Source: Alteromonadaceae bacterium
Lineage (GTDB): Bacteria > Pseudomonadota > Gammaproteobacteria > Enterobacterales > Alteromonadaceae
NCBI GenBank assembly: GCA_016765535.1
Contig: JAESPQ010000022.1
Coordinates: 63,707 to 127,706 of the forward strand
Direction of reading: 5' to 3'
Length of the DNA stretch: 64,000 nucleotides
Position numbers and translations under genes: made by a program. Positions 33,216 through 40,976 of the stretch are shown here, piece after piece. How positions within the stretch are numbered: position 1 is the first letter of the stretch; each line of letters starts with the position of its first letter. Under the pieces are notes generated by a model. The model saw nothing but the letters and a program-made list of their open reading frames with translations, made no database searches and was not told the origin of the DNA.

Positions 33216-33890
33216 CTACTCCTGTATCGGTTGAACTTGCTGGGCTAGAACGCGGTATATCTCTAGGCTCGCTTCGGGCTGGATGTGCGCGAGAATACTG
33301 TTAGTTTCGACGTATGTTTCAACGTCTAGGACTCGACACCGGGTTCCCTTCTTAACAACTAGATTGTCTATGTTGTTAGGGCGCTTAACGTCGATGTCTA
33401 CGATGGCTACAACCAAGTCGCCTTTTTCTACGGGCTTGCTAAGGAACTGGGTATTTACTGGGTGGAATGGCTTGGCCGGGAGTAAGCCCCCGACTTGTGC
33501 TTGGTTAGCCCCCGGGCCTTCGAGGTATACGCCTTGGTTATTCAGTTTCTTTTCGATTATCTCAAGGTCACGGACCACCCACTCTTTAATCATTGGGAGA
33601 ATCTGGTCTATCTGTTCAGCGAATAGCTCTGTGAGGACCATGTTATTACCGACGGACAGTTCCAATTGACACGGCTCGAACTGCTCGGGCTCGTCAATCA
33701 TGCCTAAGCAATAATCGCACTCGTCGTCGTCGCCATCGTCACAGTCACAGACACCTTCAACGGGTGGTGTGGTCTGTGTTTCGAGCCAAAGTACGCTACG
33801 CAATTGAGCGCCCTTGTCGTTAAGTTGTTTCAATAATGCTTTGATGTTCGCGCCACTCGCAGGGCTGGTAAATCGTTCTAGGTTGTTCAT
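33216..33890 (-). CDS. Unknown protein with SH3-like C-terminal domain
   Basis: 224 residues. Residues 45-65 hold an acidic, cysteine-rich segment (CDCDDGDDDECDYC). The C-terminal part (KGDLVVAIVDIDVKRPNNIDNLVVKKGTRCRVLDVE) looks like an SH3/KOW-type barrel, similar to the one in the protein at 34632-34859. Own promoter at 33922-33949. Function unknown. Confidence 0.65.
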   Translation of the reverse strand: MNNLERFTSPASGANIKALLKQLNDKGAQLRSVLWLETQTTPPVEGVCDCDDGDDDECDYCLGMIDEPEQFEPCQLELSVGNNMVLTELFAEQIDQILPMIKEWVVRDLEIIEKKLNNQGVYLEGPGANQAQVGGLLPAKPFHPVNTQFLSKPVEKGDLVVAIVDIDVKRPNNIDNLVVKKGTRCRVLDVETYVETNSILAHIQPEASLEIYRVLAQQVQPIQE

Positions 33891-33921
33891 GGGGTCATTC
33901 CTATTTTCTTCTGGTAATTTA

Positions 33922-33949
33922 AAGATAGTATAAAATTTACATACTGCAA
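33922..33949 (-). promoter_or_regulatory. Leftward promoter
   Basis: AAATAAAG box, -35 TTGCAG, 16-bp spacer, -10 TATCTT. Confidence 0.65.
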
Positions 33950-33951
33950 CT

Positions 33952-34623
33952 TTATTTCGATGGTGGGTTTAATCGCTCCCACTCTACACGCACTAAGTCT
34001 GTAACTTCGGCCGTTGGTAACGGGGTGTTGAACTTCTTGTTTTTAGTGAGTGCTAGCTTAAGAACTCCCGCGCGGTTCTCACCGTTCTTGAATGCCTTAA
34101 CGATCTTTTTATGTATACGGGTGTTGCGACTGCCTTTGTCCGACTTAGTCTTCTTGGTCTTGGCAGGCTTCTCGTTCCCGACTGTCGCTTTATCCGCACC
34201 CGACATACTGGACGTGTCCAACCAATCTTTAGCAGCACACAGCTCGTTAAGGATGTCCATAATGTGTGCATCACCAAGCGGCACTTCCATCGTTAGGTTG
34301 AACTTCTTCGCTTTCCGTATCGTCGCTGCGGGAGTCATGCCTCCGATAAGGGACACACGGATATGGTCGCTCATTATCGTCAGGAACTTCTTGGCAGGCT
34401 TAACGTCTTTTTTAGCTGCGACCTTCTTTGCTTTCTTCGCGACCTTGGCTAAATTCTTCGCGGCTTTCATTGCGATGACGTCAGCTAGGTAATCGTTGTA
34501 GGCTTCTTCCACCGTGCCACCATAACCGCTGGCTGACTCTTGGATATTTTCAAATTTCGGACCTACGCAGCACCATGAGTTTCCGTCTTTAAAGAGGCGG
34601 CATTTCTTAGATGTTTTTGACAT
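33952..34623 (-). CDS. Lys-rich protein with HicB-like N-terminal fold
   Basis: 223 residues from the ATG at 34623, which has an AGGT ribosome-binding site. The N-terminal about 45 residues (KKCRLFKDGNSWCCVGPKFENIQESASGYGGTVEEAYNDYLADV) resemble the HicB/DUF1902-type small beta-alpha fold. The middle is a Lys/Ala helix and a helical domain, and the C-terminus is basic (RNTRIHKKIVKAFKNGENRAGVLKLALTKNKKF). Nucleic-acid binding is likely from charge only. Confidence 0.65.
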   Translation of the reverse strand: MSKTSKKCRLFKDGNSWCCVGPKFENIQESASGYGGTVEEAYNDYLADVIAMKAAKNLAKVAKKAKKVAAKKDVKPAKKFLTIMSDHIRVSLIGGMTPAATIRKAKKFNLTMEVPLGDAHIMDILNELCAAKDWLDTSSMSGADKATVGNEKPAKTKKTKSDKGSRNTRIHKKIVKAFKNGENRAGVLKLALTKNKKFNTPLPTAEVTDLVRVEWERLNPPSK

Positions 34624-34631
34624 AATATTAC

Positions 34632-34859
34632 CTATTGAGTTTGTGCTAATTCTAAGCACTTTATTGAAATAAAAACCATGGCGTCGTCTTCTTCTAACCG
34701 GACTAGAACCTCGTAAGGGTCTGCACGGAACAACACCTTGAAGCTTACCAGTTCGCCATACGTTCCCGCTTTGATAGCGCGCTTCTCTAACCGGGTGTTG
34801 TAGGCGGTGTCTCTAGTGACTACTACGCGGTCCCCTTCTAACACATAATTTCTAGTCAT
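34632..34859 (-). CDS. Small SH3/KOW-like protein
   Basis: 75 residues from the ATG at 34859 (AAGGCTC upstream). NYVLEGDRVVVTRDTAYNTRLEKRAIKAGTYGELVSFKVLF..DPYEVLVRLEEDDAMVFI reads as a five-strand SH3-like barrel. Own promoter at 34891-34919. Such barrels are common in small phage proteins that bind host partners; the role is unknown. Confidence 0.65.
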   Translation of the reverse strand: MTRNYVLEGDRVVVTRDTAYNTRLEKRAIKAGTYGELVSFKVLFRADPYEVLVRLEEDDAMVFISIKCLELAQTQ

Positions 34860-34890
34860 TTTATTGAGCCTTGTTGTGGGTGATACATTA

Positions 34891-34919
34891 AGACTAGTTG
34901 GCATCTTGGAGACTGCCAA
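34891..34919 (-). promoter_or_regulatory. Leftward promoter
   Basis: AT-rich box, -35 TTGGCA, 17-bp spacer, -10 TAGTCT. Confidence 0.6.
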
Positions 34920-34926
34920 CTTATAT

Positions 34927-35541
34927 TTATATTATTTTTACTCCCGGGCTAACGTTGTATAAAAGGCCCACGACTTTCTCCATATAGAAAGCGTTCTTAA
35001 CTTCGAATAAGTCCGAGTGGCCTTCCAGTATCCCGGTTAGGTCAATGTTCATTACTCGTGGGTCTGAGCCTTCGTAACCATAGGCCCCCATAGCGCCCCA
35101 AGCGTTCGGGATGATAAGGCCGATAAAAGGTATGCGGTCAAACCAACGGGCCACCCGGGTCGGGACATCGTCTTCGGTGTGAACTACTATCACCTGTCGG
35201 ATGTTCGGGGGGAAGACAGTATCTACATTGAGCGCGGGATTAATTAGTAGAAGCGTCTTAAACTCCATGCCTAACTGGGCCGCTCGTAGCAGTATGGCGC
35301 ATCCATTGCTGTGACCAACCGCATAGCATGGCGACACGGGATAAACCTGTGCATGGGCCATAGCGAGGCGTTTAGCCACAATCTTGTTTTTGAACAGCAC
35401 TGAGAGCAGGCCGAACCACCCATACTTCCACGATTTAACCGTAGTGCTCCCGGGGTGCTCTCGTAGGAACGGTCGCAGCATCTCCACGGTATCCGCGCCC
35501 CCGTCCCTAACGTTAAATCCATGTAGTAGATATGTCTTCAT
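34927..35541 (-). CDS. Alpha/beta hydrolase
   Basis: 204 residues. LLHGFN (5-10) is the oxyanion strand, GHSNG (76-80) the nucleophile elbow with Ser78, TEDD (122-125) the acid and GHS (174-176) the His175 of the triad. The fold is complete at normal size for a compact esterase/lipase-like enzyme, with no signal peptide, so it acts in the cytoplasm. It could cleave an ester, a thioester or a lipid; the substrate is unknown. Not the usual position for a lysis enzyme. Confidence 0.8.
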   Translation of the reverse strand: MKTYLLHGFNVRDGGADTVEMLRPFLREHPGSTTVKSWKYGWFGLLSVLFKNKIVAKRLAMAHAQVYPVSPCYAVGHSNGCAILLRAAQLGMEFKTLLLINPALNVDTVFPPNIRQVIVVHTEDDVPTRVARWFDRIPFIGLIIPNAWGAMGAYGYEGSDPRVMNIDLTGILEGHSDLFEVKNAFYMEKVVGLLYNVSPGVKII

Positions 35542-35547
35542 AGTGTG

Positions 35548-35826
35548 TTAGTCCTCTTTGCAATGGATGACGTATTTCGCCATGAGTTCAGACATACGCG
35601 CTTTAATAAACTTCTTGCATATGCCATCGGTTTTAAAGTCTTCGTTTAGCATGAGGAGGTTGAACCCTTCCCCCGGCCTAACGATATGTAGTTTAATCTT
35701 CCAGTAGCTATGCTGGGCTTCACCCGTTGGCGCTATGATGATACCGCAGACAACGTCGTTAACCTTTATCTGTATGTCCGGCCGCTGCTTCTTGGAATTA
35801 AACTTTACATTGATGGTGGTTGCCAT
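35548..35826 (-). CDS. Unknown 92-residue protein
   Basis: Start at ATG 35826, chosen for the GGA ribosome-binding site 6 bases upstream; it overlaps the upstream gene by 22 bases. Beta-rich N-terminal part (TTINVKFNSKKQRPDIQIKVNDVVCGIIIAPTG) and helical C-terminus (FIKARMSELMAKYVIHC). No family recognised. Confidence 0.6.
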   Translation of the reverse strand: MATTINVKFNSKKQRPDIQIKVNDVVCGIIIAPTGEAQHSYWKIKLHIVRPGEGFNLLMLNEDFKTDGICKKFIKARMSELMAKYVIHCKED

Positions 35827-36152
35827 GCGCAATCCGTCCATTTTACAGGGGTATCGCTGGACTCTAAATTGATAGCGACACGAAGTTGCTTACCTAGCCC
35901 GAACATTGGGATGTTGGTGTACTTGTCGATAGTGAAGAAAAACTCGGTCCCGGTTTCGCCTTCTTCTTGGCGCTCCCATATATGGTTAGTCATAGACGCT
36001 GCAATGCGGGTCATAGCAACTACCCATTCGCGGCGTAGACTAATTGGGTGGATTCGCATTACGTCCGTGTCTAACGCGCCCGTTGCTTCTTTCAGTTGGC
36101 GTAGAACTTCTGCGAAAGCTACTCGGTTCGGTGTTTCATTTTGTTGGTGCAT
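35805..36152 (-). CDS. Unknown 115-residue protein
   Basis: AAGGTAGG ribosome-binding site before the ATG at 36152. Helical start (RVAFAEVLRQLKEATGALDTDVMRIHP), then alternating strands ending with WTDCAWQPPSM. No family recognised. Confidence 0.6.
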   Translation of the reverse strand: MHQQNETPNRVAFAEVLRQLKEATGALDTDVMRIHPISLRREWVVAMTRIAASMTNHIWERQEEGETGTEFFFTIDKYTNIPMFGLGKQLRVAINLESSDTPVKWTDCAWQPPSM

Positions 36153-36163
36153 ATTAACCTACC

Positions 36164-36355
36164 TTATTGCATGTGCTCTGGGGCACGTTCTATTAGTTGC
36201 CCGTTAGGGTGGTCGGTAATCATAATCAACGTGCCCGCACTGTCACGCAGGTACTTAACTTTAGCCGTGCGGACCTTTGTGTTTCTAGCACGTTCGAGGT
36301 TAGCCGCTTTACGCTTTAACTTAGCGCGTTGATTACGTTTATTTGATGAAGCCAT
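36164..36355 (-). CDS. Small basic protein
   Basis: 63 residues with a basic N-terminal helix (NKRNQRAKLKRKAANLERARNTKVRTAKVKYLRD) and a short beta-like end (LIMITDHPNGQLIE). It overlaps the end of the upstream gene by 17 bases. Nucleic-acid or ribosome binding is suggested by charge only. Confidence 0.55.
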   Translation of the reverse strand: MASSNKRNQRAKLKRKAANLERARNTKVRTAKVKYLRDSAGTLIMITDHPNGQLIERAPEHMQ

Positions 36356-36698
36356 ATTTTATCGCCATTTGGTTGATAGGGGTTAACCACAGGTTGTGCT
36401 CTGTGATTAGTTTCATGGTGTTCTTCTTGAGCCATTTGACTGCGGCTGTAGAGGAACGAAACTTGATGCTGTGCTGTACTTGTCGTTCTAGCCCTGAGTC
36501 GAATCCGTCGATGTTATCTGGGTAGACCCAGAACTTAACCACCCAGAACACCTCGCCTAGCCATTCCCGGGGGCACTGGACGATTCCACATGCCTTGGCC
36601 CCGTACTTGATGAAGAGGCTACGCTCCGAGTTCTTAAACTCTGTTTGGCCCGGCATAAGGTCGAACTTGCGTGTGGTGAACTCTGTTACGTCTTTCAT
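36339..36698 (-). CDS. Unknown 119-residue protein
   Basis: Start at ATG 36698, with GAGG 8 bases upstream; a longer frame begins at the transcription start and cannot be used. Mixed alpha/beta: EFKNSERSLFIKYGAKACGIVQCPREWLGEVFWVVKFWVYPDN then a helical SSTAAVKWLKKNTMKLI. Own promoter at 36730-36757. No family recognised. Confidence 0.65.
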   Translation of the reverse strand: MKDVTEFTTRKFDLMPGQTEFKNSERSLFIKYGAKACGIVQCPREWLGEVFWVVKFWVYPDNIDGFDSGLERQVQHSIKFRSSTAAVKWLKKNTMKLITEHNLWLTPINQMAIKYGFIK

Positions 36699-36729
36699 AT
36701 CAGCGGCCTCGGTTTGTTTCCATACCATA

Positions 36730-36757
36730 ACTATAGGCCATAACTCACGAACTGCAA
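36730..36757 (-). promoter_or_regulatory. Leftward promoter
   Basis: AAATAAAT box, -35 TTGCAG, 16-bp spacer, -10 TATAGT; the start point falls near the ATG of the longer frame, which decides the start at 36698. Confidence 0.75.
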
Positions 36758-36776
36758 ATTTATTTATCGCAGACGC

Positions 36777-36800
36777 AAAAAAGCCGCTATAAAAGCGGCC
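36777..36800 (-). terminator. Leftward intrinsic terminator after the lipoprotein gene
   Basis: Minus-strand GCCGCT / AGCGGC stem followed by six T. It lies between the small lipoprotein gene and the next promoter. Confidence 0.8.
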
Positions 36801-36856
36801 GTTTGGTGATCGTTAAAACTGGGGTTATTTCTCTGGGGCAATCGCTGTCTCGTTAG

Positions 36857-37108
36857 CTAAGTATCCGGGACTGGTAAGGTCAGGCGATTATCTTCATCAT
36901 GTTCTCTAGGAATTTTAACACATACCCCAGCGGAGTATGAGGGCGAGTCAGCTTCGTCGATTAGGCTGTTGTTCGGGGTTACGGTTTCCTTGTGTACACA
37001 AAGAGTCGTATCCGTTTCATCGAAAGCAATGGTGGCCCACTCCGGCCATGATACTGTCGAACAGCCTATCAACATAAGAGACAACGCGAACGCTATTAAA
37101 AGCTTCAT
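36857..37108 (-). CDS. Small lipoprotein
   Basis: 83 residues. Signal KLLIAFALSLMLIGC with a lipobox (LIGC, Cys16) and Ser next to the Cys, which in Gram-negative hosts favours the outer membrane. The mature part is about 68 residues with two more cysteines. Flanked by terminators, with its own transcription unit of about 280 bases. Possible roles are superinfection exclusion or an outer-membrane spanin subunit, but it lacks the proline-rich look of Rz1 proteins. Confidence 0.75.
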   Translation of the reverse strand: MKLLIAFALSLMLIGCSTVSWPEWATIAFDETDTTLCVHKETVTPNNSLIDEADSPSYSAGVCVKIPREHDEDNRLTLPVPDT

Positions 37109-37132
37109 TCGTCAGTTCCTTTTGTTGTAGTC

Positions 37133-37158
37133 AAAAAAGAGGCCCCTATAAGAGGCCG
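37133..37158 (-). terminator. Leftward terminator before the lipoprotein gene
   Basis: Minus-strand stem GGCCTC / GGGGCC (one G-U pair) with a 5-base loop, then CTC and six T. The space 37159-37280 upstream of it holds no gene or promoter I can identify. Confidence 0.65.
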
Positions 37159-37280
37159 ACTTTCATTATTAGATTGATCACCCCCTTCAAGTGCGGCGAG
37201 TCCCGCAATAAATTCGGCTTAGGTTTTCCGTCTAATTGAGTAACACAGTAAACCCGTTTATTAATTAAGTACAGTAGTTT

Positions 37281-37535
37281 TTAACTTTCTTTTACTTGCG
37301 TAATGGTCATCGTTTCTAAGTCGCAGTTAATGATAGCTAATACCGGGCCACAATCGCTTGCTGCGTCCGCTGATGGGATTAACTCACCTTCCAATATCGT
37401 TGGTAACACTTCGGCAAACTGCGTCATGATGATGTCGAGAGCGTAGTAATAGAAGTTCCCCTCGAACAGGATGATGCAGTCGTTATCCCCAACGGGGTCT
37501 ATGTCGTCATAAACGGTTACAGTGATATTATTCAT
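37281..37535 (-). CDS. Unknown acidic protein
   Basis: 84 residues, acidic, mixed strands and one helix (NNITVTVYDDIDPVGDNDCIILFEGNFYYYALDIIMTQFAEVL). Its start overlaps the upstream gene's stop by 8 bases. No family recognised. Confidence 0.6.
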   Translation of the reverse strand: MNNITVTVYDDIDPVGDNDCIILFEGNFYYYALDIIMTQFAEVLPTILEGELIPSADAASDCGPVLAIINCDLETMTITQVKES

Positions 37536-37857
37536 TGGGGAAGTCCTCTTCGTCTAGCCCTGCGTAGTCCAACGGTTCGAAGACGATGTAATCGTGCATA
37601 TCGGGGACAGGTGCTAACTGTAGTATTAAATTGGCACCTAATGTCGCGTCTAGCTCATTAGTGAAGCCTTCGGATAGTATGACTGACGGTTCACGGAACC
37701 CAGCGCCTACGCCCGCTATGTGCGTTTTGACGGTGGCAACAAAGAACTTGCCCCGGTCTTGGATGACCGTAGGGAGGGACAACACAAAGACTGTGTCACC
37801 TTCGTAGTTGATAGCCCGGGGGCATACTAGAATTGGTCCAATAAATTTAATCATCAT
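37528..37857 (-). CDS. Unknown beta-rich acidic protein
   Basis: 109 residues: KFIGPILVCPRAINYEGDTVFVLSLPTVIQDRGKFFVATVKTHI, then an acidic end (YIVFEPLDYAGLDEEDFPNE). Translation is coupled to both neighbours by 8-11 base overlaps. No family recognised. Confidence 0.6.
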   Translation of the reverse strand: MMIKFIGPILVCPRAINYEGDTVFVLSLPTVIQDRGKFFVATVKTHIAGVGAGFREPSVILSEGFTNELDATLGANLILQLAPVPDMHDYIVFEPLDYAGLDEEDFPNE

Positions 37858-38077
37858 TCCACCTTAAATCATTGTATACGGCATGTAACAACGCTTCCTG
37901 TAGCCCTTCCGCATGTAGCGGGTAATCGGACCTTAGAGCTATTGTTAAACTCTGTATTAGTCGTTCAAGCCGGGGCACTGTGAGCAGGTCTGTTTTAGCT
38001 ATGCTTTGCTCTCGTGTGCGTTTGGCAATGTGTTTGGCTGCGCGGTCTATCGCGATAGTTAATCTCTGTTTGCTCAC
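37847..38077 (-). CDS. Unknown helical protein
   Basis: 76 residues, basic N-terminal half (KQRLTIAIDRAAKHIAKRTREQSIAK) and helical rest. First gene of the group of three that ends at the terminator 37133-37158; possible promoter at 38115-38142. No family recognised. Confidence 0.6.
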   Translation of the reverse strand: MSKQRLTIAIDRAAKHIAKRTREQSIAKTDLLTVPRLERLIQSLTIALRSDYPLHAEGLQEALLHAVYNDLRWNDD

Positions 38078-38114
38078 TAGGTCCCCCGGTGGCTAAAGTT
38101 GGTTATGTCCAATG

Positions 38115-38142
38115 ACTATAAACCAAGTGGGGGCAGAACGGT
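38115..38142 (-). promoter_or_regulatory. Possible leftward promoter
   Basis: Clear -10 TATAGT and an AAATAATT box upstream; the -35 at a 16-bp spacer (ACCGTT) is poor and TTGTAC lies 20 bp away. Confidence 0.45.
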
Positions 38143-38156
38143 ACAATTATTTTTTT

Positions 38157-38456
38157 CTATACGGCCTTTGCTAGCTCTTTCTGTAGCCCCGGCTTCGTGT
38201 TGTTTGAGTGGCTACATTCAGAGTACTTTAGCTGTAATCCAAGGTGTAGGCATTTCTTTCTAACCGTGGCCGCTGGTCGGTCTAGGTACTCTCCGGCTTC
38301 TGCCGCCGTGTACTCGGCGTGGTTGACTTGGAGCCAATCCGTTTCGACCGTAGTGAAGCGGCGACATACTCGGGTGCCTTCTGCTCTGGGTGCCGAGTCC
38401 TTTACTTCTGCTGCTCGGGTAACGGAGCTGATATTCAGCAATTGCGTTAAGTTCAT
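38157..38456 (-). CDS. Myb/GcrA-like HTH DNA-binding protein
   Basis: 99 residues. Residues about 33-75 (RFTTVETDWLQVNHAEYTAAEAGEYLDRPAATVRKKCLHLGLQ) match the phage HTH pattern WT..E...L..N....T..EIA..L.R...SVR.K...LGL. Two copies of the GGCCGTATGTATTTTT repeat lie just upstream of its start, so it may control itself and, through six more copies at 43.04-43.19 kb, another gene. Binding is a hypothesis. AGGAGA ribosome-binding site. Confidence 0.7.
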   Translation of the reverse strand: MNLTQLLNISSVTRAAEVKDSAPRAEGTRVCRRFTTVETDWLQVNHAEYTAAEAGEYLDRPAATVRKKCLHLGLQLKYSECSHSNNTKPGLQKELAKAV

Positions 38457-38471
38457 TGTGGTATCTCCTGT

Positions 38472-38518
38472 AAAAATACATACGGCCTACCTTCTTTTCT
38501 GAAAAAATACATACGGCC
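38472..38518. repeat. Two copies of the AAAAATACATACGGCC repeat before the HTH gene
   Basis: Copies at 38472-38487 and 38502-38518, 30 bp apart (about three helical turns), in the leader of the HTH gene. The same element occurs six times at 43044-43188. Confidence 0.9.
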
Positions 38519-38914
38519 TTACTTGTCACAGCCCGGGTGTAGGTACTTATATTGCTGGGCTAGGTCGGTCAGGTCTTGGACCGATACGCCGGGGCTGCCC
38601 GGGTCATAAAACCAAAATTTAAAGTAACCTGTTGTCGGTTGTGATAGGTGGTCCTGTAGCGACAAGTCTGCTTGAATGGGCCCGTGGTGTAAGAACCGGG
38701 CGAACTCGTGAAAGTCCATTACTGCGTTCTTTGACGCGACGGCCAATCTATTGAACACTGCGGCTACCTTTTCGGCGGGTGCTACCGCGGCCTTCATTAG
38801 TGCGTTTTGGCGGTTACATCGCTTTACGTGGAAGTAAACTGCGGCACCTTTACGCGGGCCAAATAGTTTAATCGCTTTCTTTGTGCTTAACTTCTTACTG
38901 CGGTTCGTGTTCAT
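38519..38914 (-). CDS. Unknown basic protein
   Basis: 131 residues from the ATG at 38914; a longer frame overlaps the promoter. Basic N-terminus (NRSKKLSTKKAIKLFGPRKGAAVYFHVKRCNRQNALMKA) and a helical middle, ending QDLTDLAQQYKYLHPGCDK. Its stop lies against the repeats of the HTH gene. No family recognised. Confidence 0.6.
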   Translation of the reverse strand: MNTNRSKKLSTKKAIKLFGPRKGAAVYFHVKRCNRQNALMKAAVAPAEKVAAVFNRLAVASKNAVMDFHEFARFLHHGPIQADLSLQDHLSQPTTGYFKFWFYDPGSPGVSVQDLTDLAQQYKYLHPGCDK

Positions 38915-38945
38915 CTTATTGTGTCCGTTTGCTTCTGATAACTTA

Positions 38946-38974
38946 AGAGTAGTTGACGCTTTCCAAAACGCCAA
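38946..38974 (-). promoter_or_regulatory. Leftward promoter
   Basis: AAATAAAAG box, -35 TTGGCG, 17-bp spacer, -10 TACTCT followed by TAAGTTA. Confidence 0.6.
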
Positions 38975-38986
38975 CTTTTATTTTAA

Positions 38987-39958
38987 TTAATGGCTGATAG
39001 GTGTTGTGCTTAATATCACGTTGTCAAAATGTACCAGTGAATCAACACTCGGGGCCCATGATGAAGACGAGCCGCCATGCCAGATATAAAACATTAAATG
39101 ATTGATAGCATAGATGCGATTTTCTCCCAGCATCATGTTAGTTCTTTCGAGAACTAGCTGACCATTTACCCAGATTCTAACGATACCATTTGCCACGTTG
39201 GCGTCGTTCATTTGGGCGTACGTTTCGACGTAGTATTTAACACCGCGTTGGAAGTGGAACGGTTCCCCGTTGTGCATGTAACTAATCTCTTCACCGCAGT
39301 ACCCGTTAAGCAGGGGGTTATCTTGGTGATAGAAGTAGCCAATAGCGCGACCATCCTCACGGAACATTGAGCGCAGACTAAAGCCTTCGTCAGGGCCTTG
39401 GCCGTAGGCGTTACAGCCATCGGGGTAGACCTGATTACCGTTAGGCTTTTTAAGGTCCTTATTCAGCCCCACGAGCCCGGGAAGCTTACCCCCCATAGAG
39501 AAGTCATACCCCGGTGCGAACTCTATCTCGTAACCGAAGTATACTGACTCGGTAGGCGTCAGGTTCTTGGCTGCGTGGACGCCCTTTTTAACTAGGTCCT
39601 TTGGTATCAGGATGTCCCAGCGGCCACCGTTGATGGTTGACTCCTTCATCGAGAAGGTTTCCCACTGGAAGTTAAAATCTGTATCCCCTAGGTCCTCGGT
39701 GTAGGTGGTGCCGTTGGCGTATTGGTCGAAGTCTACGGACCATATGGCCCCGGACGTGTCCAATGGTGGTAAGGTGTGGATGTCAGCGGGGACTATAACA
39801 ACGTCGTCGCCCTCGTCTTCATCCGTGGGGGTTACTACATCGTCCCCTACGTCCACAATCTTAATGGGCTCGTAATCGTCGGGAACTGTCAGCCCAATTT
39901 CGAACTGACAACCTACTAATAACAAACTGGCTAACATGCCTATTAGTAATTTTTTCAT
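38987..39958 (-). CDS. Lipoprotein polysaccharide lyase, PL14-like (alginate lyase family)
   Basis: 323 residues. Signal peptide with lipobox LVGC (Cys17, next residue Gln, fitting the outer membrane), then an Asp/Val-rich linker to about residue 68. The lyase domain spans about 70-320: GGKLPGL (156-162), FSLRSMFREDGRAIGYFYH (193-211), RGVKYYVETYAQMN (238-251), NGIVRIWVNGQLV (258-269), WHGGSSSSWAP (293-303). These are the landmarks of PL14 alginate/glucuronan lyases. A lipid anchor on a phage early protein means the enzyme would sit on the infected host's own envelope. Substrate unknown. Confidence 0.82.
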   Translation of the reverse strand: MKKLLIGMLASLLLVGCQFEIGLTVPDDYEPIKIVDVGDDVVTPTDEDEGDDVVIVPADIHTLPPLDTSGAIWSVDFDQYANGTTYTEDLGDTDFNFQWETFSMKESTINGGRWDILIPKDLVKKGVHAAKNLTPTESVYFGYEIEFAPGYDFSMGGKLPGLVGLNKDLKKPNGNQVYPDGCNAYGQGPDEGFSLRSMFREDGRAIGYFYHQDNPLLNGYCGEEISYMHNGEPFHFQRGVKYYVETYAQMNDANVANGIVRIWVNGQLVLERTNMMLGENRIYAINHLMFYIWHGGSSSSWAPSVDSLVHFDNVILSTTPISH

Positions 39959-39967
39959 GATGTACCT

Positions 39968-40411
39968 CTATCGTTTTTTGTTAATGGCTAACGCGCCTTG
40001 GTGGAGCTTTTCACGTACGTCGCTATGGGTGCTATTGCCTGTGGGTAGCAGTAGCATTAGTTGGTTTATCTCCTCTTTGCTTAACCGTACATCGGTAGTG
40101 GTTAGTTCAATGTATAACTGCTCTGCTTCCTGCATCGGGTGGCGTCTACGTTCCACGCCTTGAGTTGGGCATAGCTTGCTGAACGAGAATGTGACAGTGT
40201 CCTTGTCATTGACGACCGCTAGTCTTACAGCGGTTGGTGCGTCAATGGCCTGTAACGACTTAGTTAACGTGCGGTCTATCAACTTAATTTCACGCCAAGA
40301 ACTGTCCCGGTCAATGTCACAAATGGGGAAAACGCCACGCTCCCCGTGCATGGCATCGCTGATTGAGTCGTATGTGTCCCCGTCGTATGAGACTACAGTG
40401 AATTTAGTCAT
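39968..40411 (-). CDS. Unknown 147-residue protein
   Basis: Start at 40411 overlaps the upstream microgene stop (ATGA). N-terminal beta part (KFTVVSYDGDTYDSISDAMHGERGVFPICDIDRDSSWREIKLIDR) and helical C-terminus. It lies immediately upstream of the lyase gene, 9 bases apart, and is co-transcribed with it. No family recognised. Confidence 0.65.
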   Translation of the reverse strand: MTKFTVVSYDGDTYDSISDAMHGERGVFPICDIDRDSSWREIKLIDRTLTKSLQAIDAPTAVRLAVVNDKDTVTFSFSKLCPTQGVERRRHPMQEAEQLYIELTTTDVRLSKEEINQLMLLLPTGNSTHSDVREKLHQGALAINKKR

Positions 40412-40584
40412 AAGTTTTCTGCCTTAACTCTTGGGGAAGGACCCACAGCCCATGTACCTTCGTGCTTGTGGTACGCCTGACCTGTTAGCTTGCCCTTCCA
40501 TTGCATAACTGTGTAGTACGTTGTCATGTACTGTGCATGTGTGGGCTTCATCCACCCGAAGAATACTTCGATAAACTGGGCCAT
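40408..40584 (-). CDS. 58-residue microprotein
   Basis: ATG at 40584 overlaps the upstream gene's stop; AGG lies 9 bases before it. Translation begins MAQFIEVFFGWMKPTHAQYM and contains GQAYHKHEGTWAVGPSPRV. The stop overlaps the next start (ATGA). It fills a gap of 172 bases and is translationally coupled on both sides, which supports it. Function unknown. Confidence 0.65.
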   Translation of the reverse strand: MAQFIEVFFGWMKPTHAQYMTTYYTVMQWKGKLTGQAYHKHEGTWAVGPSPRVKAENL

Positions 40585-40967
40585 TACGTTAACCTTTTAA
40601 TTGTGCCATGGCCCGAGGTGTAATGCTCCCCAACGGCTAGGGTTTGAATGTGGAAGGCGTAATCTCCTCGGTAGTGCCCTGATACTATCCACGGCGGCTC
40701 ATAGCCTGTGGTGAATATGACGCTATCAGTGACGGGCACAGGGTGTCGCATAGCTATCTGGATGAAGGACATCTCCAATACTTTTAAATGCCGCTTCGGT
40801 TGGTCTGCGTCCTTACGCGCATTATTTAGATACGTCCATGGTCCATTGGCTGTGCGCTTGAACCCTTTTAGTGTCTTGACGAAAACGATATATTCCTTGA
40901 ACCCCGCGGGGCTCACCTTGGTTATAATCTTGTTGCCGTTGGGCCGTACTTCGAAACCGTGGCGCAT
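40584..40967 (-). CDS. Unknown beta-rich protein
   Basis: 127 residues with an AGGGG ribosome-binding site. Alternating strands (FEVRPNGNKIITKVSPAGFKEYIVFVKTLKGFKRTANGPWTYLN) and a helical middle. Part of an overlapping chain of genes from 42061 to 38987. No family recognised. Confidence 0.65.
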   Translation of the reverse strand: MRHGFEVRPNGNKIITKVSPAGFKEYIVFVKTLKGFKRTANGPWTYLNNARKDADQPKRHLKVLEMSFIQIAMRHPVPVTDSVIFTTGYEPPWIVSGHYRGDYAFHIQTLAVGEHYTSGHGTIKRLT

Positions 40968-40976
40968 GGTGTACCC

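Noticed and set aside
37159..37280. Possible riboswitch or leader RNA before the lipoprotein gene
   Set aside because: I looked for conserved riboswitch cores and found none. A GC-rich stretch is present but the structure is not convincing.
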